Positions 1 to 8,345 of a DNA stretch of 64,000 nucleotides are shown in pieces (position 1 is the first letter of the stretch; every line of letters starts with the position of its first letter). The stretch comes from Photobacterium sp. CCB-ST2H9. GTDB lineage: Bacteria > Pseudomonadota > Gammaproteobacteria > Enterobacterales > Vibrionaceae. The translations under genes and the position numbers were made by a program. Below the pieces are notes generated by a model. That model had not been told where the DNA came from, did no database searches, and saw only the letters and a list, made by a program, of their open reading frames with translations. The stretch lies in assembly GCF_023151555.2 (NCBI RefSeq), contig NZ_CP100425.1, forward strand, positions 2,480,001-2,544,000. The letters are read 5' to 3'.

Positions 1-278
1 CGTCCCAGACTATCAGTACCGAATAAATGGCCTTCTTCACCAAAACTTGGGGCTGCATGCAGCGCGTACCAGTCTGTATCATCAAATGCATACTGGCTGA
101 ACATTGGACCCAGAATCACCGCCAGTGTGATCAGGGACAGGATAAACAGGCTGACCATTGCCGCTTTATTTCGTGTAAAACGGGTACGGGCGTCCTGCCA
201 CAAACTACGGCCTTCAATTTCCAGCTGTTCTGAAAACTTCTCAACCGCTTGCACGTTTTCTTTTTTAGTTAACATCAT
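1..278 (-). CDS. oppC: oligopeptide ABC transporter permease OppC (N-terminal part, runs off the window)
   Basis: Only the first 92 or so codons are inside the window. The protein begins MMLTKKENVQ, has a polar cytoplasmic N-terminus, then a first hydrophobic segment at about residues 41-60, as in OppC proteins. The start is an ATG at 278 preceded by an AAGGAAA ribosome site. It lies 12 bp after the oppB stop and must be co-transcribed with it. In the family, OppB and OppC together form the membrane channel for peptide import, driven by OppD/OppF, whose genes would lie off the left edge. Identification rests on the N-terminus plus operon position. Confidence 0.9.
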   Translation of the reverse strand, partial: MMLTKKENVQAVEKFSEQLEIEGRSLWQDARTRFTRNKAAMVSLFILSLITLAVILGPMFSQYAFDDTDWYALHAAPSFGEEGHLFGTDSLG

Positions 279-290
279 CGGTCAGTTTCC

Positions 291-1211
291 TTAGTAGCGG
301 ATTTTCGGATCGATATACGCCAGAACAATATCCACAATGGCGTTAAACAGAATGGTCAGGGTACCGATCAGAATAGTCACCCCAAGCACCAGTGAATAAT
401 CACGGTTAAAGGCGGCATTCACGAACAGCTTTCCAATACCTGGCAGACCGAAGATGGTTTCAATGACAACGGAACCTGTGATGATACCGACAAAGGCAGG
501 GCCCATATAAGAGACCACTGGCAGCAAGGCTGGCTTCAGGGCATGTTTGACAATGATGTATGGGTAACTCAGTCCTTTTGCACGGGCTGTACGGATAAAG
601 TTACTGTTCAGCGTTTCAATCATGCTTCCCCGTGTAATACGGGCAAAAGTAGCAACATACAGCAGCGCCATACCAAACATCGGCAGCAGCATGAACTCAA
701 TCGAGCCCCCCTGCCAGCCACCTGCAGGCAGCCATTGCATGTTAATTGCGAAGATATAGATAAGAACCGGAGCCAGAATAAACGATGGCATCACCACACC
801 GGCCATTGCGGTCGACATGATCAGATAATCTACCCAGGTATTTTGCTTCAGTGCCGCGATGGTCCCGACGGATACACCCATCACCATCGCAAAAATAAAG
901 GCAAAGAAACCGATTTTAGCCGAAACAGGTAAAGCGTCCTGAATCAGTTCATTCACCGTAAAGTCTTTATATTTGAAAGACGGACCAAAATCGCCATGAA
1001 GAATATTTCCAAGGTACGTGGTGTACTGCTCAAAAACAGGCTTATCCAGGCCATATTTCGCTTCAATGTTTGCCATCACTTCTGGTGGAAGCGGGCGTTC
1101 ACTTGAGAACGGATTACCCGGCGCGAAGCGCATCAGGAAAAATGAGATTGTGATCAATACCAACAACGTTGGGATCGCCTCAAAAATCCGTTTTGCAACA
1201 AACTTAATCAT
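291..1211 (-). CDS. oppB: oligopeptide ABC transporter permease OppB
   Basis: A 306-residue inner-membrane permease, the same length as E. coli OppB. It starts MIKFVAKRIFEAIPTLLV, has about six hydrophobic segments, and carries the permease EAA-type loop (RTARAKGLSYPYIIVKHAL) at roughly residue 205, which contacts the ATPase subunits. It follows oppA by 96 bp, with a strong hairpin in between, and precedes oppC. Role by family: half of the membrane channel for import of oligopeptides delivered by OppA. Confidence 0.95.
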   Translation of the reverse strand: MIKFVAKRIFEAIPTLLVLITISFFLMRFAPGNPFSSERPLPPEVMANIEAKYGLDKPVFEQYTTYLGNILHGDFGPSFKYKDFTVNELIQDALPVSAKIGFFAFIFAMVMGVSVGTIAALKQNTWVDYLIMSTAMAGVVMPSFILAPVLIYIFAINMQWLPAGGWQGGSIEFMLLPMFGMALLYVATFARITRGSMIETLNSNFIRTARAKGLSYPYIIVKHALKPALLPVVSYMGPAFVGIITGSVVIETIFGLPGIGKLFVNAAFNRDYSLVLGVTILIGTLTILFNAIVDIVLAYIDPKIRY

Positions 1212-1244
1212 AATTGTTACCGACTATTAGCTGTGACAGAAATG

Positions 1245-1276
1245 CTGCATCTCCCCCTTCTCAGAAGGAGATGCAG
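1245..1276 (-). terminator. oppA-oppB intercistronic hairpin (attenuator or mRNA stabiliser)
   Basis: A perfect 10-bp inverted repeat, CTGCATCTCC (1245-1254) and GGAGATGCAG (1267-1276), lies between the oppA stop and oppB. In the minus-strand RNA it is preceded by an A-rich run and not followed by a clear U-tract, so it looks like a partial terminator or a 3'-end protector rather than a full stop. Such elements commonly let the binding-protein gene be expressed more than the permease genes. Confidence 0.6.
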
Positions 1277-1307
1277 TTGGTCTTATTTTTTTGGTTAGTA
1301 CGAGCGC

Positions 1308-2939
1308 TTAATTCGCTTTAATGTACAGATCTTTCGAGAAGATCTTCTCTTCCGCATTGTTATATGGGAAGCCGCCAACTTTCTGGCTTAACAAGCGAGG
1401 CTTAACGTATTGATAGATAGGTGCAATTGGCATATCTTTCGCCAGCTGTTTTTCTGCTTCTACGTACAGCGCTTCACGCTCTTCATCAGAAGTAGACTTC
1501 AGAGCCTGAGCCATGATCTTGTCATATGCTTCGCTCTTATAACGCGGATCGTTTGAAGAGTTGTTGCTCTGCATCAGCGACAGGAAGCTGGACGCTTCAT
1601 TGTAGTCGCCACACCAGCCGGCACGAGTGACTTCAAAGTTACCCTGGCGTCGGTTATCCAGGTACGTTTTCCACTCTTGGTTCTCCAGCACAACCGTTAC
1701 ACCCAGACTCTTTTTCCACATCGAAGCGATCGCAACAGCAGTCTTCTTATGGTTTTCATTGGTGTTGTACAGCAGAGTGAATTTCAGAGGATGGCTGCTG
1801 TCGAAACCTGCTTCTTTCAGCAGTTCTTTCGCTTTTGCAACACGCTCTTTCTGAGTCATCTTCGCGTAGTCAGGCTGAACAGGATCGAATCCAGCAGTGA
1901 TTTCCGGAGTCAGGAAATAAGCAGGTTTCTGGCCTTGGCCTAACAGTGCTTTAGTGATGATGTCACGGTCAATTGCATAAGTCAGTGCTTTACGAACACG
2001 AACATCATTGAATGGTGCTTTTTCGTTATTAAAGCCGTAGTAGTAAGAACACAGGTTACCCGTAATGGTCATTTCTTTCGGGTACTCTTTCTCCAGACGA
2101 CGGAAATGCTCGTTCGGTACTTCGTACGTGAAGTCGATTTCACCAGCCAGGAAACGGTTCATCTCAGCAACCTGGTTTTCAATCGGCAGGAAGGTCACTT
2201 TGTTGATAACTGTGTGCTCGTTATCCCAGTAGTTCTTATTGCGAACCAATTCGATACGCTCATTCACGACCCACTTGTCCAGAACAAAAGCGCCGTTACC
2301 GACAAAGTTGCCTGGCTTGGTCCAGTCATCACCATATTTTTCAACCACTTTCTGGTTGACTGGTTTCACGGTCGTGTGGCCCATCATTTTCACGAAGTAA
2401 GGAACTGCTTCCTGCAATTCGATTCGCAGCGTGTAATCATCGTCCGCAAAGACGCCCAGCGTGTCTTTATCTTTCTTCCCGGCGATGATGTCAGCGGCAT
2501 TCTTCATGGTCGTCATTTCCAGATACCATGAATATGGAGAAGCGGTGGCAGGGTCTACAACACGCTTGAAGCTATACACGAAATCGTGTGCAGTCACAGG
2601 ATCGCCGTTCGACCATTTTGCGTTTTTACGAAGGTGGAAAATAAATGTGCGGTTATCTTTGGTTTCCCAGCTCTTTGCAACACCTGGAACGGTTTTTCCG
2701 TCAGCATCCTGGTTGACCAGACCTTCCAGCAAATCACGAATGACATGGGATTCAGGCACACCTTCTGTTTTGTGAGGGTCAATCGAAGCAACTTCGGTAC
2801 CATTACCACGTACCAGTTCTTGCTTATCGGCCAGTTTCACACCAGCAGGAACATGTGCAGCCACTGCAGAAAAAGAAGCGGCTGCAACACTAACGCCTGC
2901 ACTCAGTAATAGTGCCTGAGTAATTTTGTTCTTAAACAT
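1308..2939 (-). CDS. oppA: periplasmic oligopeptide-binding protein OppA
   Basis: A 543-residue extracytoplasmic solute-binding protein of family 5, the same length as E. coli OppA. A signal peptide is visible (MFKNKITQALLLSAGVSVAA, cleavage probably near residue 28), followed by the lobe typical of the family with EVASIDPHKTEGVPE near residue 50 and DLLEGL. It delivers peptides to OppBC. It is first in the opp operon; the ATG at 2939 has a weak upstream ribosome site (GGAGATA). A Fur-like palindrome lies about 56 bp upstream. A substrate-binding protein with a related ligand cannot be excluded, but operon context supports OppA. Confidence 0.95.
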   Translation of the reverse strand: MFKNKITQALLLSAGVSVAAASFSAVAAHVPAGVKLADKQELVRGNGTEVASIDPHKTEGVPESHVIRDLLEGLVNQDADGKTVPGVAKSWETKDNRTFIFHLRKNAKWSNGDPVTAHDFVYSFKRVVDPATASPYSWYLEMTTMKNAADIIAGKKDKDTLGVFADDDYTLRIELQEAVPYFVKMMGHTTVKPVNQKVVEKYGDDWTKPGNFVGNGAFVLDKWVVNERIELVRNKNYWDNEHTVINKVTFLPIENQVAEMNRFLAGEIDFTYEVPNEHFRRLEKEYPKEMTITGNLCSYYYGFNNEKAPFNDVRVRKALTYAIDRDIITKALLGQGQKPAYFLTPEITAGFDPVQPDYAKMTQKERVAKAKELLKEAGFDSSHPLKFTLLYNTNENHKKTAVAIASMWKKSLGVTVVLENQEWKTYLDNRRQGNFEVTRAGWCGDYNEASSFLSLMQSNNSSNDPRYKSEAYDKIMAQALKSTSDEEREALYVEAEKQLAKDMPIAPIYQYVKPRLLSQKVGGFPYNNAEEKIFSKDLYIKAN

Positions 2940-3350
2940 GCATTATCTCCAATACATTATTTCATTGCGTCCATGGCTTTCTAAGGTCAGGTTAATGATA
3001 ACCGTTATCATGCATTGTTATTCCAATTATCAATGATGATTTAACCGAAGAATTGATTGGCAACTTTAACAGTAACTAACAATATTTGCCATAAAATCAT
3101 CACAAAAACAGAGATCGCACCTCATAAAAACGATTAGTACAGATAAAAAATCTGAGCAAAAATAGACAAACAGAGCATTTACCCACAATATCTGGTCCAA
3201 ACAGTTGATGCAGCTAAACATCCTGATAACATTAATAAAAATACACTCAAAACACATATTAATTCATTTTTGTGCTATTTTTATCCGTGGGAACATTATT
3301 GTTTGAATGCATTCAACGAGAAAGATAGGAAAGGTTGATCAATGCCCACA
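2940..3350. other. A+T-rich spacer upstream of oppA
   Basis: No convincing gene is seen. The part next to oppA contains the Fur-like palindrome and presumably the oppA promoter. The rest is A+T-rich, and its short open frames lack ribosome sites. Confidence 0.6.
2995..3011. promoter_or_regulatory. Fur-like palindrome upstream of oppA
   Basis: The 17-bp stretch is a perfect palindrome around a central C, with TGATAAC at 2996-3002 and GTTATCA at 3004-3010. The Fur 7-1-7 core is TGATAATnATTATCA; this site differs at one base in each arm. It sits in the oppA leader/promoter region. Iron control of oppA is an inference; another palindrome-binding regulator is possible. Confidence 0.4.
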
Positions 3351-3377
3351 AAAAAAGCGCCAAAACTGACGCTTTTT
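3351..3377 (-). terminator. Rho-independent terminator of the small gene at 3393-3566
   Basis: Read on the minus strand the stem is AAAAAGCG...CGCTTTTT with an inner G-T wobble and a C-G pair closing a six-base loop, followed by TTG. The wobble pairs only on this strand, which supports termination of minus-strand transcription just after the small ORF. Confidence 0.65.
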
Positions 3378-3392
3378 GATATGAAATGACAA

Positions 3393-3566
3393 TTATTTTC
3401 GATCAGTTTCAATGGAAAAATGTCTGTCGTCATCTCGAGGCTGCGATCGTCTTCCTTCACGCAACGTGCCGTGTGGTTCACTCATTGCATCGCCCGACGA
3501 ATCACGGATTCCAATCTCTTCAAGTAATTGCTTCACTCTTTTATTCGAAACGCGTCTGTGCTTCAT
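3393..3566 (-). CDS. small basic protein of unknown function (57 aa)
   Basis: I do not recognise a family. The ORF starts at ATG 3566, directly behind an excellent ribosome site (GGGAGGAG then TT ATG). A terminator hairpin lies 16-42 nt after the stop, so the unit looks like a complete small gene. The N-terminal third (KHRRVSNKRVKQLLEEIGIR) is basic and probably helical; the C-terminal half is rich in Arg, Asp and Ser and probably disordered. No signal peptide or membrane segment is seen. A longer reading from 3614 is possible but has no ribosome site. Confidence 0.55.
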   Translation of the reverse strand: MKHRRVSNKRVKQLLEEIGIRDSSGDAMSEPHGTLREGRRSQPRDDDRHFSIETDRK

Positions 3567-3942
3567 AACTCCTCCCAGAAAAACAGAAGATCTATGAATC
3601 AATGACTGCATCATGACACCCGTTTACAGCACATGACCATTGAGGACATTTCTGTCTGCATTGTCCGTGCAATCATCACTGTGGCAGGTCGCCACAGATA
3701 ATTAACTATGGCACAACATTTCCTGCTCTGCTGAACGCTGTTTCTAAGAACAAAAATATATAAAAAAAACGCTGTTAGATTTTGTTTTCACATTAGCATT
3801 TCAACGCAATTTTCATGTATCTCAGCCGGATGTTTAGCGCTAATATCTGCGCTATTGGCAAGGTTATTCAACCAGCAGCAGTTGTACACGATGCCAATAC
3901 AACCTGTTCCTGAAATTTCCGTTAGTGATTGAGAGCGAAACT
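3567..3942. other. spacer between two small divergent genes
   Basis: Contains no convincing coding region. It must hold the promoters of the minus-strand small gene at 3566 and the plus-strand small ORF at 3943. A short inverted repeat (AGCGC...GCGCT) lies near 3837-3854. I could not assign a clear promoter. Confidence 0.5.
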
Positions 3943-4041
3943 ATGAGACCAGCGGGTGGCGCTTCGCGTCCCAGCCCTTCACGAGTCCGTCATGGCTACA
4001 TGCCACCAGCCCGGAAAGTGAAAGAAGAAAGCACAAAATAA
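3943..4041 (+). CDS. possible 32-aa arginine/proline-rich peptide, or small RNA
   Basis: An ATG at 3943 preceded at good spacing by GAGAG opens a 32-codon frame starting MRPAGGASRPSPSRVRHGYM and ending KVKEESTK. The composition (Arg, Pro, Ser, Gly) is like a small basic peptide. A strong Rho-independent terminator follows 33 nt after the stop, so a transcript of roughly 150-250 nt is likely. Whether it works as a peptide or as a regulatory RNA cannot be told from the sequence. No family is recognised. Confidence 0.4.
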   Translation: MRPAGGASRPSPSRVRHGYMPPARKVKEESTK

Positions 4042-4073
4042 GGTCAGTTGACGTCAGTGACTCTTATGGTAAG

Positions 4074-4101
4074 AAATAGCCCCATTACGGGGCTATTTTT
4101 T
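4074..4101 (+). terminator. Rho-independent terminator after the 3943-4041 small transcript
   Basis: Ten-base stem AAATAGCCCC / GGGGCTATTT with an ATTAC loop, ending in a run of Ts. It is on the strand of the small ORF and faces the porin terminator. Confidence 0.85.
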
Positions 4102-4131
4102 GTTCTTGCAATTTTATGTCCTGAAAACACA

Positions 4132-4155
4132 AACCCGGCGCCAGGGCACCGGGTT
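4132..4155 (-). terminator. Rho-independent terminator of the porin gene
   Basis: Minus-strand stem AACCCGGTGC / GCGCCGGGTT with a CCTG loop (one T-G wobble), followed by TGTGTTTT, about 50 nt after the porin stop. Confidence 0.75.
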
Positions 4156-4203
4156 CAAAGGCAGTAGTCTTTGCAAGTTACAAACTGCTTTTAGCGATTG
4201 TGA

Positions 4204-5325
4204 TTACCAGTAAACACGGTAACCAACTGCGAAGGAGTTTTCCGCATCTTTCACGCCACGTGCAACAGTAATGTTCGCTTCATTATTCTCATAAGCAAGC
4301 GTTGTACCGTCTGCGTAACCATATTCAGCATAAACACGTGACCAGCTGTTCAGATGATAAACACCGCCCAGATAGATTACGGTGTAATCTTCTGACAGAC
4401 TCTTCCCTTGGTCTTTCGCATCAAAATTCGTAAACTCATAACCGCCATAGATACTTGCATTACTTGCAACGCTATATGAGGCTGCCAGCATGATGCTATC
4501 GACATCAAGCGTACGATTGACACCGTCTTGCTCAAATGAACTGTTATTATAAGTCAGACCAACAGTGGCAGGACCAAACGTACCTTCGACAGTACCTTCG
4601 AAATAAGTGTTTTTGATATCCGCAGTAACGTCAGTCTTATTTGTAACTGTCGTAACACCATCGATAGTACCGTTGTTGTCGGTATCAAGTGCTACAGTTG
4701 ATGTCGTCTTATTCTCACCTACGGAGAAAGTTTTGTCGCGGTTGTAACCACCACCTAAGTGCAAGTTGAAGTTCCCGACACTTGTACCAACATACAATTC
4801 AGCTAGCTCTGGGTTTGTGTCATCCTCAGACAGACCATAAATTGAGTTTACCCAAAAGCTCTCACCTTCAAACTTGTACTTGATCGCAGAATCATGTTTA
4901 CCGCCTGAAAGTTTTTCTGCAGTCAGGCCAATGCCTGTACCACCAAAGAAGTAGGAATAATCTGCCCCCCAAACATCATCAGCTGAAACTAATTGACGAC
5001 CAAAAGTAAACGTACCGCCTTTTGTAGCGAAACCAGCAAAGTGCAAGCGGTTCTTAATCTCATAAGAATCTTCTTTGAACCCAAGGCTGAATTCTGCGGT
5101 TCCAATAACATCCAAGTCATTATTGACTGCATACTTAGCATTCACACCAGCGCGAGAAGAACCAGCATTCAGGGTTACATCTTTATTTTCGTATTTTTCA
5201 ACTTGAGTACGCAGTTGGCCGTAAAAATCAACAAATTTTCCTTCTTCGTTGACAAGTTCATAAGCATTCGCTGCGTTGGCAATCAGTAAGGTAGGAATTG
5301 CTACTGCTAAAAGTGTCTTTTTCAT
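4204..5325 (-). CDS. outer-membrane porin of the Gram-negative general porin family
   Basis: A 373-residue beta-barrel protein. The start at ATG 5325 gives a classic signal peptide (MKKTLLAVAIPTLLIANAANA), with cleavage before YELVNEEGK, and has AGGA upstream; the frame is open for 30 more codons but these are not signal-like. Strand motifs typical of Vibrionaceae OmpU/OmpL-type porins are present (VDFYGQLR, TFGRQ, YFGGTGIG, GGYEFTNFD). The mature protein ends in VGYRVYW, a terminal aromatic residue as required for barrel assembly, although Phe is more usual. Role by family: diffusion of small solutes. The exact orthologue (OmpU, OmpL, OmpH) cannot be fixed by eye. Confidence 0.88.
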   Translation of the reverse strand: MKKTLLAVAIPTLLIANAANAYELVNEEGKFVDFYGQLRTQVEKYENKDVTLNAGSSRAGVNAKYAVNNDLDVIGTAEFSLGFKEDSYEIKNRLHFAGFATKGGTFTFGRQLVSADDVWGADYSYFFGGTGIGLTAEKLSGGKHDSAIKYKFEGESFWVNSIYGLSEDDTNPELAELYVGTSVGNFNLHLGGGYNRDKTFSVGENKTTSTVALDTDNNGTIDGVTTVTNKTDVTADIKNTYFEGTVEGTFGPATVGLTYNNSSFEQDGVNRTLDVDSIMLAASYSVASNASIYGGYEFTNFDAKDQGKSLSEDYTVIYLGGVYHLNSWSRVYAEYGYADGTTLAYENNEANITVARGVKDAENSFAVGYRVYW

Positions 5326-5974
5326 TTTACATTCCTGTAACGATTTTATGTTATTCGGCCCCATCCAAGGACGACAAAAACTTAACAGGCACTGAATGAG
5401 CACGCAATAGAACATTTCAACAATAAGGTTACAAAATAGTATAAAAATCCATCAAAACCGAAAGTGTGATCACGATCCATGTGGAATGTTTAGTCATTTT
5501 TGGTGAATTATTATTTACTTGTTATGGATTTCATTAACTTTATTTTACTTTTTATTCACAAAAAGAAACAACACAATAATGCGATATGGTTATAATAAAT
5601 GAAAAATATCACTTAAAAAGATATAAACTTTTTTTGGAACTTTCTGGGTCACCGGACTAACTCACACAATAAAAAAGTGTCGGTTTTCACACTTCCTGAT
5701 GTTAAAACTATGTTTGCTTTTGTTTGGTGAGCATAAATTCGCAGGTAAAATGGCGGGATGGTTAAATCTGCTGTTTATGCACAGATGGAGAAATCATATG
5801 CAAAAATGATTGAAATAAAAACCCAGTAAGGGAACTAAAACAGAGGTGAAGTTATGCAGATCAAATAGAATGTAGCTTTAATATCTGGATCAATGTCAAA
5901 ATAAGGTGTTTTCCCCCATCATTTCAAAATCAGAGAGGAAAACACGGCCGTAACATTCCCGCAACAACGAACAG
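5326..5974. other. long A+T-rich porin upstream region
   Basis: No gene is seen. On the minus strand a -10-like TATACT (5439-5444) lies about 115 bp before the porin start. A partial CRP-like half site (TGTGATCACG) lies near 5465. An AGTGT/ACACT inverted repeat lies at 5676-5693. Such long A+T-rich leaders are usual for strongly regulated porins, but I assign no regulator. Confidence 0.5.
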
Positions 5975-6442
5975 CTACCAACGCTCCCGCGCCTGCTGGT
6001 CACTCTCCCTTGCATCGACCCAGCTTGACTTGCCTTCCCGCACTTCTTTCTTCCAGAAAGGCGCCTCTGTTTTCAGATAATCCATGATAAATTCGCAAGC
6101 CTGGAAAGCTGCCCCGCGATGAGCACTGGATACGCCAACAAAGACAATCTGATCGCCTGAAGTTAAATGGCCGATTCTGTGGATGACAGTCACCTTGAAC
6201 AACGACCAGCGAGATTTCGCTTGCTCGATAATGGATGCCAGTGACTTTTCCGTCATCCCAGGATAATGCTCCAGCGTCAGGCTGGTGACTGACTCACCTA
6301 AATTCATGTCCCGGACCTGGCCGGTGAAAGTGACGATCGCACCGGCCTGAGAGTTTTGTGCCAGTAATTGATATTCGATTCCGACATCAAAATCTTCAGG
6401 CTGTACGCGGACAACATCTGTCAATAATGTATGATCTGACAT
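5975..6442 (-). CDS. moaE: molybdopterin synthase catalytic subunit MoaE
   Basis: 155 residues, close to the usual family length. Conserved features are TFTGQVRD near residue 40, LEHYPGM, HRIGHL, VSSAHRGAAFQACEFIMDYLKTEAPFWKKE and the C-terminal W. With MoaD it inserts the dithiolene sulfurs into cyclic pyranopterin monophosphate. It is the last gene of moaA-C-D-E and starts 3 bp after the moaD stop, so the two are translationally linked. Confidence 0.97.
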   Translation of the reverse strand: MSDHTLLTDVVRVQPEDFDVGIEYQLLAQNSQAGAIVTFTGQVRDMNLGESVTSLTLEHYPGMTEKSLASIIEQAKSRWSLFKVTVIHRIGHLTSGDQIVFVGVSSAHRGAAFQACEFIMDYLKTEAPFWKKEVREGKSSWVDARESDQQARERW

Positions 6443-6445
6443 GGG

Positions 6446-6691
6446 TTAACCTCCGGTTACCGGCGGAAAGAATGCAACTTCATCACCGTCTTTTAACAGG
6501 GTGTCTGTAGAACAGATCGTTTGATTGACCGCCGTTAACAGCTTTGTGCTATCAAGCGCGATTGCCCATTTATCTCCGCGTAATGACAAGTGCTGGCGAA
6601 CTGCTTCGGCATCAGAGAACTCATTCGGCAGCTCAAGCTTATCTTCCCCCACCAACTCACGCACCTGAGCAAAAAATAAAACAGTGATCAT
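6446..6691 (-). CDS. moaD: molybdopterin synthase sulfur carrier subunit MoaD
   Basis: 81 residues with a ubiquitin-like fold pattern and the essential C-terminal Gly-Gly (FFPPVTGG), which is adenylated and thiocarboxylated. The start overlaps the moaC stop by 4 bp (ATGA), indicating coupled translation. It partners with MoaE encoded immediately downstream. Confidence 0.97.
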   Translation of the reverse strand: MITVLFFAQVRELVGEDKLELPNEFSDAEAVRQHLSLRGDKWAIALDSTKLLTAVNQTICSTDTLLKDGDEVAFFPPVTGG

Positions 6692-7188
6692 TGTTCTGCT
6701 CCCTGAGTCTGTTGCCCGATACGGAAGTCTCCCGACTTACCGCCGCTTTTTTCAAGCAATCTTACCGGTCCGATCACCATATCTTTCTGGACTGCTTTAC
6801 ACATGTCATAAATTGTCAGTGCAGCTACAGACGCCGCTGTTAACGCTTCCATTTCAACACCGGTTTTACCTGCCAGCTTACAGGTAGACAAAATCCGGAC
6901 CTGATTACTGTCTGGTAAAGCTTCCAGTTGCACTTCAACTTTCGACAACAGCAGCGGGTGACAAAGCGGAATTAAATCCCAGGTTTTCTTGGCAGCCTGG
7001 ATCCCCGCAATTCTCGCCGTCGCAAAGACATCCCCTTTGTGATGCTGGCCAGACAAAATAAGCGCCAGCGTTGTTTCAGACATTGAGACAAACGCTTCCG
7101 CTTTTGCTTCACGAACCGTTTCCGCTTTGCCGGATACATCCACCATATTGGCTTCGCCCGACGCATTAATATGAGTCAGTTCAGTCAT
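6688..7188 (-). CDS. moaC: cyclic pyranopterin monophosphate synthase MoaC
   Basis: 166 residues. It carries the family signatures [10 protein letters not shown] (residues 15-24), [26 protein letters not shown] near residue 74 and [25 protein letters not shown]. It converts the MoaA product to cPMP, the first stable molybdopterin intermediate. It follows moaA by 36 bp; in E. coli and, as I recall, V. cholerae, moaB lies at this place, but here it is absent. Confidence 0.97.
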   Translation of the reverse strand: MTELTHINASGEANMVDVSGKAETVREAKAEAFVSMSETTLALILSGQHHKGDVFATARIAGIQAAKKTWDLIPLCHPLLLSKVEVQLEALPDSNQVRILSTCKLAGKTGVEMEALTAASVAALTIYDMCKAVQKDMVIGPVRLLEKSGGKSGDFRIGQQTQGAEQ

Positions 7189-7224
7189 TTACTTCTCTTC
7201 TATTCAGATTTTCAGGAAATTTCT

Positions 7225-8214
7225 TCATCCGCCAATTGAGGCTAAATGCGGCGTCATCCCGGTATCACCTTCCAGCAGATAGTGGCTGACCGATTTGTCT
7301 GTCAGGCCACCGCGAATGCGTGTTATCAACGCCTCATGCTGATTATCTTCTGCGAGCAGATCGCGGAGTTCAACGCCATGATCACCAAACAGACATAAAT
7401 GTAATTTTCCGCGGGCAGAGACACGCAAGCGATTACAGGTCGTACAGAAGCCTTTCTCATAAGGCATGATCAGACCAATTTCGCCTAAGTAATCGGGATG
7501 GTAAAAAACCTGAGCAGGCCCATCGTTCAGACCTCTCGGCCGGAGGAGCCAGCCATTGGCTATCAGCGTATTTCGGATACTGACGCCGGATACATGGCAG
7601 CGCTGAAACAGATCATCCATTTCTCCGGTCTGCATCAGTTCGATAAATCTGAGCTGGATTGGGCGATCTTTAATCCAGGCAAGAAACTGCGGTAGCTGCT
7701 CCGCATTCATGCCTTTCAGCAGCACAGTGTTCACTTTTATCTGTGCAAAACCGGCCTCAAAGGCAGCATCAATGCCGGCCATAACCGTATGGAACAGATT
7801 CTCACCGGTAATCAGATGGAACTGACGCGGATCCAGACTGTCAACACTGACATTGATTTGCGTCAGGCCGGCTTGTCGCCATTCATGAACATGCTTTGCC
7901 ATCCGGTATCCATTGGTGGTGGTTGCCACCTTCTCGATACCGGGCTGAGAAGCAACTGTATGGATGATGTCTTTGAAATCACGTCTCAGGCTGGGTTCTC
8001 CCCCAGTCAGCCTGACCTTGGTTGTCCCACAGTCAGCAAATGCCTTGGTCACTCGACGGATTTCATCCAAAGTCAGAAATGAAGGTTTCTTTCCTTGCTC
8101 AGGATGGTACCCGTCCGGCAGACAATAGGTGCATCTGAAATTACAGACGTCAGTAATGGATAAGCGCAAATAGTAGAACTTGCGCTGGAAGCTATCTTCA
8201 AATTGTTGAGCCAC
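7225..8214 (-). CDS. moaA: GTP 3',8-cyclase MoaA (radical SAM)
   Basis: 329 residues, the same length as E. coli MoaA, when started at GTG 8214 (AAAGG ribosome site seven to eight bases upstream). The frame is open to 8304, but those codons lie in the riboswitch and do not resemble MoaA. The radical-SAM cluster cysteines are C24, C28 and C31 (CNFRCTYC). The second cluster is in [21 protein letters not shown] near residue 256. The C-terminus is the conserved GG. It makes 3',8-cyclo-GTP, the first step of molybdenum cofactor synthesis, and is first gene of the moa operon, controlled by the upstream riboswitch. Confidence 0.96.
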   Translation of the reverse strand: MAQQFEDSFQRKFYYLRLSITDVCNFRCTYCLPDGYHPEQGKKPSFLTLDEIRRVTKAFADCGTTKVRLTGGEPSLRRDFKDIIHTVASQPGIEKVATTTNGYRMAKHVHEWRQAGLTQINVSVDSLDPRQFHLITGENLFHTVMAGIDAAFEAGFAQIKVNTVLLKGMNAEQLPQFLAWIKDRPIQLRFIELMQTGEMDDLFQRCHVSGVSIRNTLIANGWLLRPRGLNDGPAQVFYHPDYLGEIGLIMPYEKGFCTTCNRLRVSARGKLHLCLFGDHGVELRDLLAEDNQHEALITRIRGGLTDKSVSHYLLEGDTGMTPHLASIGG

Positions 8215-8215
8215 G

Positions 8216-8345
8216 GAACACCTTTCCAAATACGGGAGGCGAGCCCATTTCTGAACTTGCCCTGAGTGAAGCAGCGTGCAGCTGCTCACTGGCGACAACC
8301 TCATATCACGGATGACTTAGAGGGGGCCGCTCGGAGTTATGATGG
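8216..8345 (-). promoter_or_regulatory. molybdenum cofactor (Moco) riboswitch in the moaA leader
   Basis: The moaA leader closely resembles the E. coli moaA Moco RNA, especially at its 3' end: AGAAATG, then CTCGCCTCCCGTAT, then TGGAAAGGTGT, running straight into the ribosome site. It also has a strong internal hairpin at 8265-8290 (AGTGAGCAGC ... GCTGCTTCACT in RNA sense) followed by CAGGGCAAG. In the known class, the RNA shuts down moa expression when cofactor is plentiful. The 5' border is approximate; identification is from remembered sequence, not a covariance search. Confidence 0.85.

Noticed and set aside
8215..8304. 30-codon N-terminal extension of MoaA
   Set aside because: Lies inside the Moco riboswitch; GTG 8214 has a ribosome site and gives the standard 329 residues.
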